From Opitutus sp. ER46 (lineage in GTDB: Bacteria; Verrucomicrobiota; Verrucomicrobiia; Opitutales; Opitutaceae): 64,000 bases of DNA. Below are positions 8,163 to 15,614 of this stretch, one piece after another; position 1 is the first letter of the stretch, and each line of letters opens with the position of its first letter. The stretch lies in assembly GCF_003054705.1 (NCBI RefSeq), contig NZ_QAYX01000025.1, positions 248,001 to 312,000 on the forward strand, in the 5' to 3' direction. The translations under genes and the position numbers were made by a program. The notes under the pieces were generated by a model. It was not told where the DNA came from, ran no database searches, and saw only the letters and a program-made list of their open reading frames with translations.

Positions 8163-8800
8163 TCGCGAAGGACGGTGAGTTTGCGCGTGTCGAGGGAATC
8201 GAAGGCGCGCTGGATACGGTCGACGATGATGCCGATGACGAAGACGCCGACGGTGATATCGAGGAGGATGCCGGCTTCGACGAGGAGCGGCGTCGCGTGA
8301 ATCAGCAGCAGGCCGAATAAGTAGATGCCGTTCTCAAGAATGAGATAGCCGCAAACCTGGGAGATGGCGGTCGAGCGGCCGATCAGCAGCACGAAGCCCG
8401 TGAGGACGCACGCCCCGGCGCCCGGCACGAGCAGCGAGCCCGCGTGCTCCGGCAGGAGCGGCAGCGTGTGGGCGAAGGCGACGGCGGCGATGGTGCCACC
8501 GGCGCCGAGCAGGAGCGACGGGACGAAGCCGATGGACGGCTCGACCTCGCGATCGACGTTGGCCGTGCGCATCGCGCGGCGCAGCAGCGTCGGGATGACA
8601 AAACCCTTCACGACGATCGTACCGACGGCGACGCTGCCGACGAGGAGGCCGACGTGCTCCTCGATGAGGAACGGCATGACGCCGAGGGCGATGCCCTGGA
8701 TGGCTACGGCGGTGATGAGCGACGGCACCCGGCCGATGCCGAGGGCGATGAGATTAATGCCCATCGCGACGCCGATGAGGAGATTCAGGGGACCATTCAT
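8159..8800 (-). CDS. hyfE: HyfE-like small membrane subunit (NuoK-related)
   Basis: 213 residues with about six to seven hydrophobic segments. Its helix pattern matches HyfE of hydrogenase 4, which corresponds to NuoK plus extra helices. Acidic residues sit within membrane segments (FLIEEHVGLLVGS and GYLILENGIYLFGLLL), as in NuoK, where they form part of the proton path. ATGA overlaps connect it to hyfC upstream and hyfF downstream, so the proteins are probably made in fixed ratio. Its presence (HycE-type operons lack it) marks this as a Hyf/Ehr-type rather than a Hyc-type operon. Confidence 0.85.
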   Translation of the reverse strand: MNGPLNLLIGVAMGINLIALGIGRVPSLITAVAIQGIALGVMPFLIEEHVGLLVGSVAVGTIVVKGFVIPTLLRRAMRTANVDREVEPSIGFVPSLLLGAGGTIAAVAFAHTLPLLPEHAGSLLVPGAGACVLTGFVLLIGRSTAISQVCGYLILENGIYLFGLLLIHATPLLVEAGILLDITVGVFVIGIIVDRIQRAFDSLDTRKLTVLRE

Positions 8801-9705
8801 GACGCGCCTCCTCTCCAGGCGACGAGCAGGGCGAACAGGCAGAGGAGGAAGGCGGTGACGAGGAGCAGCGGCACGCGGCGGAACGCCAGCCGGGCGAGGA
8901 GCGACTCCACCAGCCCGACGCCGATCGTCACGAGCAGGACGCCGCCGGCGAGGACGCCCGTGGCGGCGAGCCAGCCCAGTTCACCGATGGGGACGACGGC
9001 CTCGGTGAGTAGGAGGGCGAACAGGAGGAGCTTCATCGCGGCGCCGTGCAGGATGACGGCGAAGGGCGGGCCGCTGTGATCGAGGACCATGGCCTCGTGG
9101 ATCATCGTGAGCTCGAGGTGCGTGTTGGGATCGTCGAACGGCACGCGGCAGTTCTCGGCGAGCAGGACGGCGAACAGCCCGGCGCCGAGCAGGAGCGCGC
9201 CGGCGCCGGCGGCGGGGGCGAGCATCGTCGTCAGCGTGATGCTGCTCGTGTGGACGCTGAGCGAGAGGACCGCGGCGATCATGGCGGCCTCGCTGAGCAC
9301 GGCGTAACTCACCTCGCGGGCGGCCCCCATGCCTTCGAAGGCGGAGCCGGTTTCCAGCGCGGCCCAGGTGGTGCCGAAGCGGGCGAGCGCGAGCAGGTAA
9401 ATGAGGAGCAAGACGTCCCCGCGGAACCCGAGGGCGGCGCCGGCCGGGCCGAGCGGCAGGAGCAGTGCGGCGCCGAGGACGGCGACCCACGCGATGGCGG
9501 GCCCGGCGATGAAACCCGGCGAGACGAGCGTGCTGAGCACGACGCCCTTTCGCCAGAGACGCGCGAGGTCGTAGTAGAGCTGGAGCACGGGTGGGCCGCG
9601 GCGCCCCGCGACCCAGGCTTTGACCCGGTTGATGATACCCGGCAGGAGCGGAGCGAGCAGGAGCCAGCCCGCGAGCCGGAGGATAACGTCGAGTGCCGCA
9701 ATCAT
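8797..9705 (-). CDS. hyfC: HyfC-like membrane anchor subunit (NuoH-related)
   Basis: 302 residues, about eight helices. This subunit links the electron-carrying arm to the ion-pumping subunits. Conserved NuoH/HyfC elements are present: an early PPVLQLYYDLARLWRKG loop, and AENCRVPFDDPNTHLELTM followed by IHEAMVLDHSGP, the acidic loop facing the small subunit. The ATG at 9705 begins the first helix. A longer upstream reading frame exists but runs through the coding region of the neighbouring hyfB-type gene in another frame, so I reject it. The start overlaps the upstream stop by 4 bases. Confidence 0.88.
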   Translation of the reverse strand: MIAALDVILRLAGWLLLAPLLPGIINRVKAWVAGRRGPPVLQLYYDLARLWRKGVVLSTLVSPGFIAGPAIAWVAVLGAALLLPLGPAGAALGFRGDVLLLIYLLALARFGTTWAALETGSAFEGMGAAREVSYAVLSEAAMIAAVLSLSVHTSSITLTTMLAPAAGAGALLLGAGLFAVLLAENCRVPFDDPNTHLELTMIHEAMVLDHSGPPFAVILHGAAMKLLLFALLLTEAVVPIGELGWLAATGVLAGGVLLVTIGVGLVESLLARLAFRRVPLLLVTAFLLCLFALLVAWRGGAS

Positions 9706-11651
9706 GGTTTCACTCCCGCTGCGACGAGCGCCGCCAGCCCGAGCAGGCCGACGACGACGTACGCGATGTAGTATTGCAGATGGCCGTGCTGGAGCCGGCG
9801 CACGGCCGTGGAAATCCGAAGGATGATGGTGCCCACCGGTTGGATACCGTGTTCGAGGACGGTCTCGGGCACGCGCTCGATGAGGCTGGCCTCCGCCGGG
9901 AAGAAGCCGCGCGGCCGCCGCAGCCGGCGATACGGGCGAAGGATCCAGTTGAACCAGCCCGCCGCGATACCCCCGAAGGAGCCCCCGGTGTACTGCATGC
10001 GCGCGGTCGGCAACGCGTAGCCGCAGTCCCACGTCAGTTGCCGCTCGCTGCCGCGCACCCGCACGGTTCGCCGGACGAGCAGGACGACACCGACGATGAG
10101 GCTGGCGATCAGGAGCGGCGCGAAACCGAGCCCCAGGAACGGACTCTCAACCGCGGCGCCGGACCAGCCGGGATGCCACACCCCGGTGACGCGGGTCAGC
10201 AGCGGCCAGACGAGCACCGGCGCGAGGCCGATGGTGACGCACAGCGCGGCGAGCAGGAGCATGGGGCCGCGCATCCACGGGCCCGCCTCGTGGGCGTGCC
10301 GGGCGATGGCGGTGCGGGGCGCGCCGAGGAAGACCGTGGCGGAGGCCTTCACGAAACTTACCAGGGCGAGCGCGCCGGTCACCGCGAGCAGGATGATGGC
10401 GGGCGTGGCGATGGCCGCGGCAGCGGTGCGGCTGGTGACGGCGTCGAAGAGCCCGAGGTACACGAGCCATTCGCTCGCGAAGCCGTTGAGCGGGGGCAGG
10501 GCGCAGACGGCGATGGCGCCGGTGGCGAACAGCGCGGCCGTCCACGGCATCGCGCGCCAGAGTCCACCGAGCCGGCTCATGTCGCGCGTGCCGGTGGCGT
10601 GCAGGACGGAGCCAGCGCTGAAGAAGAGCAGCGACTTGAAGAAACCGTGATTCCAGACGTGCAGGAGTGCGCCGGCGAAGGCGAGGCGGCCCCAGGCGGC
10701 GTCGCCGTGGGTGAGGCCGAGCAGGCCGCCGCCGATGCCTACGAGAATGATGCCGATGTTCTCGACGGAGGAGTAGGCGAGGAGCCGCTTGAGATCGTTC
10801 TGGGCGAGAGAGAAGGCGATGCCGAGCAGCCCGGTGACCGCGCCGACGCCGATGACGACCCAGCCGGCGGCGTCGGGAACCGGGAGCCAGCCGCTGAAGC
10901 GGACGATGCCGTAGATGCCGAGCTTGAGGGCGACGCCGGAGAGGATGGCCGAGACGTGGCTCGGGGCGTTGGCGTGGGCGGAGGGCAGCCAGATGTGGAG
11001 CGGGAACAGGCCCGCCTTCACGCCGAACCCGGCGAGGACGAGCCAGAACAGCGGGGCAAGTTCGGGCCGGTCGCGCAGCGGACCGAGATCCCAGCTGCCG
11101 ACGCGGGCGGCGAGCAGGGTGAAGAACGCGAAGAGGCAGAGCGTGCCGGCGTGCGAGGCGGCGAGGTAAAGCCAGCCGGCAGCGCGGACCTCGCGGTCCT
11201 GCCGCTCGAGGGTGACGAGAAAGTAGCCGGAGATCGCGAAGAGCTCCCAGGCGATAAGGAAGTGGAGTCCATTCGCGCAGACCAAGACGGACCCCATCGT
11301 GAGCAGGAGGACGTTCCACCAGGCGCGGTTGCGAGCGGCGGAGCGCGGGTAGTGGTGATCCGACCAGTAATCGCGCGTGTAGACCGCGGCGGCGCCGCCG
11401 ACCACACTCAGGAGCGTGAGAAACCAGGCGCTGACGGCGTCGAGCCGGAGGTGAACGGATTCACCGCCCACGCGGAAGGCGCTGCGCCAGTCCCATTCGG
11501 CGCCGCCGAGCAGGACCTGGCCGCACGCGCCGAGGGCGGCGAGGGCGGCGAGGAGCGTGAGCCCGAGCCAGAAGCCGGGAGCCCGGCGGCCGAGGAGGAT
11601 TCCGGTGAGCAGGCAGAACGCACTGACCGACAGCAGCAGACCAATCGTCAC
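9702..11651 (-). CDS. hyfB: HyfB-like antiporter-type subunit, copy 1
   Basis: 649 residues, about 15-16 helices, family NuoL/HyfB. Key residues for ion movement are E136 (HFLIAWELFAISGYF) and K212 (GFGVKAGLFPLHIWLPSAHA). The C-terminal part holds LTWDCGYALPTARMQYTGGS, a signature of HyfB/HycC proteins rather than NuoL. It is a close paralogue of the subunit at 12501-14456, with E136 and K212 at identical positions. ATGA overlaps tie it to hyfC downstream and to the EIIA-like gene upstream. Confidence 0.87.
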   Translation of the reverse strand: MTIGLLLSVSAFCLLTGILLGRRAPGFWLGLTLLAALAALGACGQVLLGGAEWDWRSAFRVGGESVHLRLDAVSAWFLTLLSVVGGAAAVYTRDYWSDHHYPRSAARNRAWWNVLLLTMGSVLVCANGLHFLIAWELFAISGYFLVTLERQDREVRAAGWLYLAASHAGTLCLFAFFTLLAARVGSWDLGPLRDRPELAPLFWLVLAGFGVKAGLFPLHIWLPSAHANAPSHVSAILSGVALKLGIYGIVRFSGWLPVPDAAGWVVIGVGAVTGLLGIAFSLAQNDLKRLLAYSSVENIGIILVGIGGGLLGLTHGDAAWGRLAFAGALLHVWNHGFFKSLLFFSAGSVLHATGTRDMSRLGGLWRAMPWTAALFATGAIAVCALPPLNGFASEWLVYLGLFDAVTSRTAAAAIATPAIILLAVTGALALVSFVKASATVFLGAPRTAIARHAHEAGPWMRGPMLLLAALCVTIGLAPVLVWPLLTRVTGVWHPGWSGAAVESPFLGLGFAPLLIASLIVGVVLLVRRTVRVRGSERQLTWDCGYALPTARMQYTGGSFGGIAAGWFNWILRPYRRLRRPRGFFPAEASLIERVPETVLEHGIQPVGTIILRISTAVRRLQHGHLQYYIAYVVVGLLGLAALVAAGVKP

Positions 11652-12352
11652 GACTTGTTCTCCGAGCGGGGCAAGGCGGGCGCCGCATCAGCGGCGGCCA
11701 CGGCGTTGAGGATTTCGGCGTCGCTCGCGCCCTGATTGACGAGATCCCGGACCGGCCCGCGGGAGAGCAGGCGGCTGAGTCGGCCGAGGATGTCGAGGTG
11801 CGCGCGCGGGGAAGGGGCAATGAAGAAAAAGAGCTTGGTGACGCCGAGGCCATCGACGGCGGGTTCCGGGGTGGGGACCGGCTCGTTGAGGAGCAGGAGC
11901 GCGACCGTGCCCGAGTCGCGGCCCAGCGCGATCCGGGCGCTGGGGTGGGGCAGGGCGAAGCCGCCGCCGACGGGGGCAAGGGTGACGCCGCTGGGAGCCT
12001 TGATGCGCTGGGCGACGAGCTGCCGCACGGCGGGGGCGGTGGCGGGCAGCGTCTCGACGATACGCACGAGAGTCGGCGTGATTTCCGCGAGCGGCAGGTT
12101 GCGCCAGATGCCGCCCTGCCGCAGGAGCGTCTCGAGCGGCCAGGACGTCGCCTGGGTGCTCGCGGCAGGGGCCAGGAAACCGGCCTGGGCGGCGAGGCCG
12201 CGCGCCGCGGCCCAGTTGGCGACTTGCGCGCGATCGAACAGCAGCCGGCCTCGTTCGGGCACGTGAGGCAGGCCTTCGGAGCGGATCCAATCCTCGATCA
12301 CGTTCTCCGAAACACCGAACGACTCAGCAATCTGGACGAGGTTCAGATACAT
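11648..12352 (-). CDS. HTH-PTS EIIA (PtsN-like) protein inside the Ehr operon
   Basis: 234 residues. Residues 1-52 look like a MerR/excisionase-type winged helix (LVQIAESFGVSENVIEDWIR, then RAQVANWAAARG). Residues ~75-225 are a PTS EIIA type-2 domain; the phosphorylatable histidine is H126 in GGGFALPHPSARIAL. PtsN-type EIIA proteins are regulators that bind partners depending on their phosphorylation. I start at ATG 12352, where the HTH begins; an in-frame start at 12511 would add a Pro/Arg-rich stretch that overlaps the upstream gene. The stop overlaps the next hyfB start by 4 bases, so it is made together with the complex. Regulation of the complex or its operon is inference. Confidence 0.8.
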   Translation of the reverse strand: MYLNLVQIAESFGVSENVIEDWIRSEGLPHVPERGRLLFDRAQVANWAAARGLAAQAGFLAPAASTQATSWPLETLLRQGGIWRNLPLAEITPTLVRIVETLPATAPAVRQLVAQRIKAPSGVTLAPVGGGFALPHPSARIALGRDSGTVALLLLNEPVPTPEPAVDGLGVTKLFFFIAPSPRAHLDILGRLSRLLSRGPVRDLVNQGASDAEILNAVAAADAAPALPRSENKS

Positions 12353-12500
12353 GGCGGCGGGGTGGTTGGGCGGGTCGTCGGGATGCAGTCGAGGCGGAGT
12401 CGGAGCGACGTGGGTCCGGACGGAGCGGGCCTTGGCAAAGGGCGGACGGGAAAACACGATTCTCGAGAGTTTACGCTCCTCGTGCACGACGTCTGCGCAT

Positions 12501-14456
12501 TCATTGCGCACCTCCGATCATGGTCAGTCCGCCGAGCGCGGCCAGACCGACGAGCAGATAGAGCAGATACGATTGCAGGTGGCCATGTTGCAGGCGCCGC
12601 GTGAGGGAGGCAAAACGGGCGACCACGCGGGCGAGCGGCTCGATGAGGTGGGTGAGCACCGTCTCGGGCGTGTGTTCCTCGAAGTGAGCGCGCGCGGGGA
12701 AGGTCGCGGTCATTGGCTCCACGTGCCGCTGCGGGCGGAGGATCCAGGCGAACCACTCCGTGATGGTGCCGGCGAAGGACCCGGCGGTATACTGCATCCG
12801 GGCAGTGGGCTCGGCGTAGCCGCAGTCCCACGTCAGTGCGCGCGGCGCCGGTTGCCGGAGACGGCGCCAGAGGACGACGGAGGCGGCGAGGGCCAGGACG
12901 GCGACGGCGGTCTGGGCCCAGCCAAGCGTGAAGAGCGAGGAGGGTGCGGCCGCGGAGACGGCACCCGGCTGCCAGGCGGTGATGGCGTGGTCGAGCGCGG
13001 GCCAGAAGAGCAGCGGGGCGAGTCCGATCACCAGGCACCCGGCCGCCAGGACGATCATCGGACCGCGCATGCGGGCGCCGCACTCGTGGGCATGGGTGGC
13101 GGCGGAGGTGCGCGGCGCGCCGAGGAAGACCACCGCGCAGACCTTGACGAAACAGGCGAGCGCCAGGGCGCCGGTCACGCCGAGCAGGATCGCGCCAGGG
13201 ATGGTGGCCCACGCGGCCGGGCCGTGGGCAATGGCGCCATCGAAGAGCCCGAGGTAGATCAACCACTCGCTGACGAAGCCGTTGAGAGGAGGCAGCCCGG
13301 AGATGGCGACGGCGCCGAGGGCGAACAGCGAGGCGGTCCAAGGCATCGTGCGCCAGAGCCCGCCGAGGCGGCTCATTTCGCGGGTGCCGGTGGCGTGGAG
13401 CACGGAGCCGGCGCCGAGGAAAAGGAGGGACTTGAACAGGCCATGGTTCCAGACGTGGAGGAGCGCGCCGGCGACGGCGAGCCGGCCCCACCGGGCGAGT
13501 GTGGGATCGCCCTGCTGGAGCGCGATGAGCCCGAAGCCGAGACCGATGAGAATGATGCCGATGTTCTCGACGCTGTGGTAGGCGAGCAGCCGCTTGAGGT
13601 CGTGCTGCCCGAGGGCGAACGCGACGCCGAGGACCGCGCTGGCGAGGCCCAGGGCGGCGATGGCCCAGCCGGCGCCGGCGGGCTGCGGCAGCCAGCCGCT
13701 GAAGCGCAGGAGCCCGTAGATGCCGATCTTGATCGTGAAGCCGGAGAGCATGGCTGACACGTGGCTCGGCGCATTGGCGTGGGCGGAGGGCAGCCAGATG
13801 TGGAGCGGAAAGGCGCCCGCCTTCAGGCCGAAACCGAAGAGCGCGAGCCAGAACAGCGGGGCGAGCTCGGGCCGATCCCGCATGGGGCCGAGGTCCCAGC
13901 TCCCGGTGTGCGAGGCGAGGAGCGCGAAGAAGGCGAAGAGGCTGAGCGTCGCGACGTGCGAGGCGTTGAGGTAGAGAGCGCCGGCGGCGCGCACCTCGGG
14001 GTTCTGCCGGTTGAGCGTGACCAGGAAGAAGGCCGAGACGGCGAACAGCTCCCAGCCCATGAGAAAATGCAGGCCGTTGGAGACGGTGATGACGACGCCG
14101 AGCGCGAGCACCAGCGTGCTCCACCACATGCGGCCGCTGGCGCCGGACTGCGGATGCGCGCGATCGGCCCAGTATTCGCGAGCGTAGATCGCGCCCGCGG
14201 TTTCAACGATCGCGAGCAGCACCCCGAAAAGGGCGCTGAGAGCGTCCATCCGCAGGTGGAGGACGTGGCCCCCCAGCGGCAACCCGCCGCGCCAATCCCA
14301 TTCCGCACCGGTGAAGAGGACGGTGCCGCAGGCGAGCAGGGCGGCGGCGGCGCTGGCAACCGTGAGGCCGAGCCACAGTCGTGGCACGCGGCGGCTCGCC
14401 AGGATGGCGGCGAGCTGGCCGAGCGCGGCAGCGAACAGCAGCGGACCCAGGCTCAT
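12501..14456 (-). CDS. hyfB: HyfB-like antiporter-type subunit, copy 2
   Basis: 651 residues, a close paralogue of the protein at 9702-11651, sharing E136, K212 and the signatures KAGAFPLHIWLPSAHANAP and LTWDCGYAEPTARMQYTAGS. It is the first gene of the operon. I chose ATG 14456 because the copy-1 protein aligns from there and CTCGAGG lies just upstream; an earlier in-frame start would add 17 residues. A gap of 148 bases separates it from the HTH-EIIA gene. With HyfF the complex would have three antiporter-like subunits and therefore, by family analogy, more ion channels than a Hyc-type complex. Confidence 0.87.
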   Translation of the reverse strand: MSLGPLLFAAALGQLAAILASRRVPRLWLGLTVASAAAALLACGTVLFTGAEWDWRGGLPLGGHVLHLRMDALSALFGVLLAIVETAGAIYAREYWADRAHPQSGASGRMWWSTLVLALGVVITVSNGLHFLMGWELFAVSAFFLVTLNRQNPEVRAAGALYLNASHVATLSLFAFFALLASHTGSWDLGPMRDRPELAPLFWLALFGFGLKAGAFPLHIWLPSAHANAPSHVSAMLSGFTIKIGIYGLLRFSGWLPQPAGAGWAIAALGLASAVLGVAFALGQHDLKRLLAYHSVENIGIILIGLGFGLIALQQGDPTLARWGRLAVAGALLHVWNHGLFKSLLFLGAGSVLHATGTREMSRLGGLWRTMPWTASLFALGAVAISGLPPLNGFVSEWLIYLGLFDGAIAHGPAAWATIPGAILLGVTGALALACFVKVCAVVFLGAPRTSAATHAHECGARMRGPMIVLAAGCLVIGLAPLLFWPALDHAITAWQPGAVSAAAPSSLFTLGWAQTAVAVLALAASVVLWRRLRQPAPRALTWDCGYAEPTARMQYTAGSFAGTITEWFAWILRPQRHVEPMTATFPARAHFEEHTPETVLTHLIEPLARVVARFASLTRRLQHGHLQSYLLYLLVGLAALGGLTMIGGAQ

Positions 14457-14584
14457 GGCCTCGAGCCTGAACAAGACGCGCGGCTGATGCCAGAACTGGC
14501 GTGCCAACAGTAGTTGGCGTTATCGACGGCAGAAACGACCGCGCCCGCGCGTATCCGCTGGCGCGGACGGGCGCGTCGCCGAAC

Positions 14585-15334
14585 TCATTTGTCCTCGGCG
14601 GCGCGGGCGATCCGGATCGGGCGAACGTGCGGTCGCGCGTGCGGATGCGTGCTAACGGACGCGGGCACGGTGGCGGGCCAGAAGTGTTTCCAGACAGTGT
14701 AGCCGATGCCAACGAAGCCGGCGAGGGCCGCGGGGAAGAGAAGCGTGTCCGGGCCGAAGTCGTGGTAGCCGATGGCGCCAAGCGTGCCGCCGATCAGGAA
14801 GCCGGCGAGCAGCAGAAGGTAGAGCCGCATCCGGCGCCAGTCGGCCTTGAGGCCGCGGGCGGTGAGGCCGATCGCGATGCCGAGGTCGGTGACGATGCCG
14901 GTCATGTGCGTGGTGCGGATGACGGCGCCGCTGTAGCTCGTGGCCATGCCGTTCTGGAGTCCGCACGCCATGCCGGCGGCATAGAGACCGCTTTCGGAGC
15001 GGTGGCGCAGGAGGCCGGTGGCAATGACGAGGAGGACCGCTTCGCCCATGAGGGCGGCGCCGTACCGGCGGCCGGCCTTGAGCGTGCTTTGGCGGATGAT
15101 GATGCCGCTGAGGACCGAACCCAGGAAGAAGAAGATGACGATGAGGGCCGCGTGCCGGGCGAGGGCGTAGTTCTGGCGGCCGATTTCGATCCCGAGATTC
15201 GTTACCGTGCCCGACATGTGGGAAACCGCGCGATTGTGGGCGCAGAGCAGCCCGATGGCGTTCACACAGCCGCCCATCAGGGCCAGGGAAAACCCGCCGA
15301 CCTTGATCCATAGTGGAACTGGTTTCGTGAGCAT
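14585..15334 (-). CDS. YoaK/DUF1275 family membrane protein
   Basis: 249 residues with about six hydrophobic segments. DUF1275 signatures are visible: GGCVNAIGLL near the start, VSHMSGTVTNLGIEIG and the repeated form TTHMTGIVTDLGIAIG in the second half, and GLQNGMATSYSGAVIRTTHM. The family is widespread, but its transport or other role is not established. The ATG at 15334 is chosen because it starts just before the first helix; the longer in-frame start adds Arg/Pro-rich sequence. It is followed by the operon promoter region of hyfB copy 2, where a small GCCAAC/GTTGGC hairpin (14503-14518) lies. It ends in a His/Arg-rich tail. Confidence 0.85.
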   Translation of the reverse strand: MLTKPVPLWIKVGGFSLALMGGCVNAIGLLCAHNRAVSHMSGTVTNLGIEIGRQNYALARHAALIVIFFFLGSVLSGIIIRQSTLKAGRRYGAALMGEAVLLVIATGLLRHRSESGLYAAGMACGLQNGMATSYSGAVIRTTHMTGIVTDLGIAIGLTARGLKADWRRMRLYLLLLAGFLIGGTLGAIGYHDFGPDTLLFPAALAGFVGIGYTVWKHFWPATVPASVSTHPHARPHVRPIRIARAAEDK

Positions 15335-15446
15335 GGTTGGAAAAAAAGGGCGTGATAAACCACGCCGGCGCCCCCCCTGGCAACGCATTCTCCCGTCACT
15401 ACCGGAACCTAGTAGCGCCAGCCGCCTAGGGGGTTTCTTCGCCAAA

Positions 15447-15466
15447 TTCCGTGCTCTTGCACGGAA
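15447..15466. other. Short perfect hairpin upstream of DUF1275 gene
   Basis: TTCCGTGC and GCACGGAA pair over 8 bp with a TCTT loop. It lies in the ~280-base spacer between the sensor kinase stop and the DUF1275 start, which otherwise shows no gene. On the minus strand it could end kinase transcription weakly or act in the DUF1275 leader; no T-run follows on either strand. Confidence 0.4.
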
Positions 15467-15614
15467 CATGCGACATGGCGCCCATAAATTCGGCAAATGA
15501 CTTCAAGCCAATAGCTAACGAGATATATCATTCGATGCAGACCGCGGGCTGCCGACCCGCCATCCCGACGAAATCAGGGCAAGGCGGCTGTTGCCGGCGA
15601 ATCGAGTCAGCGAT

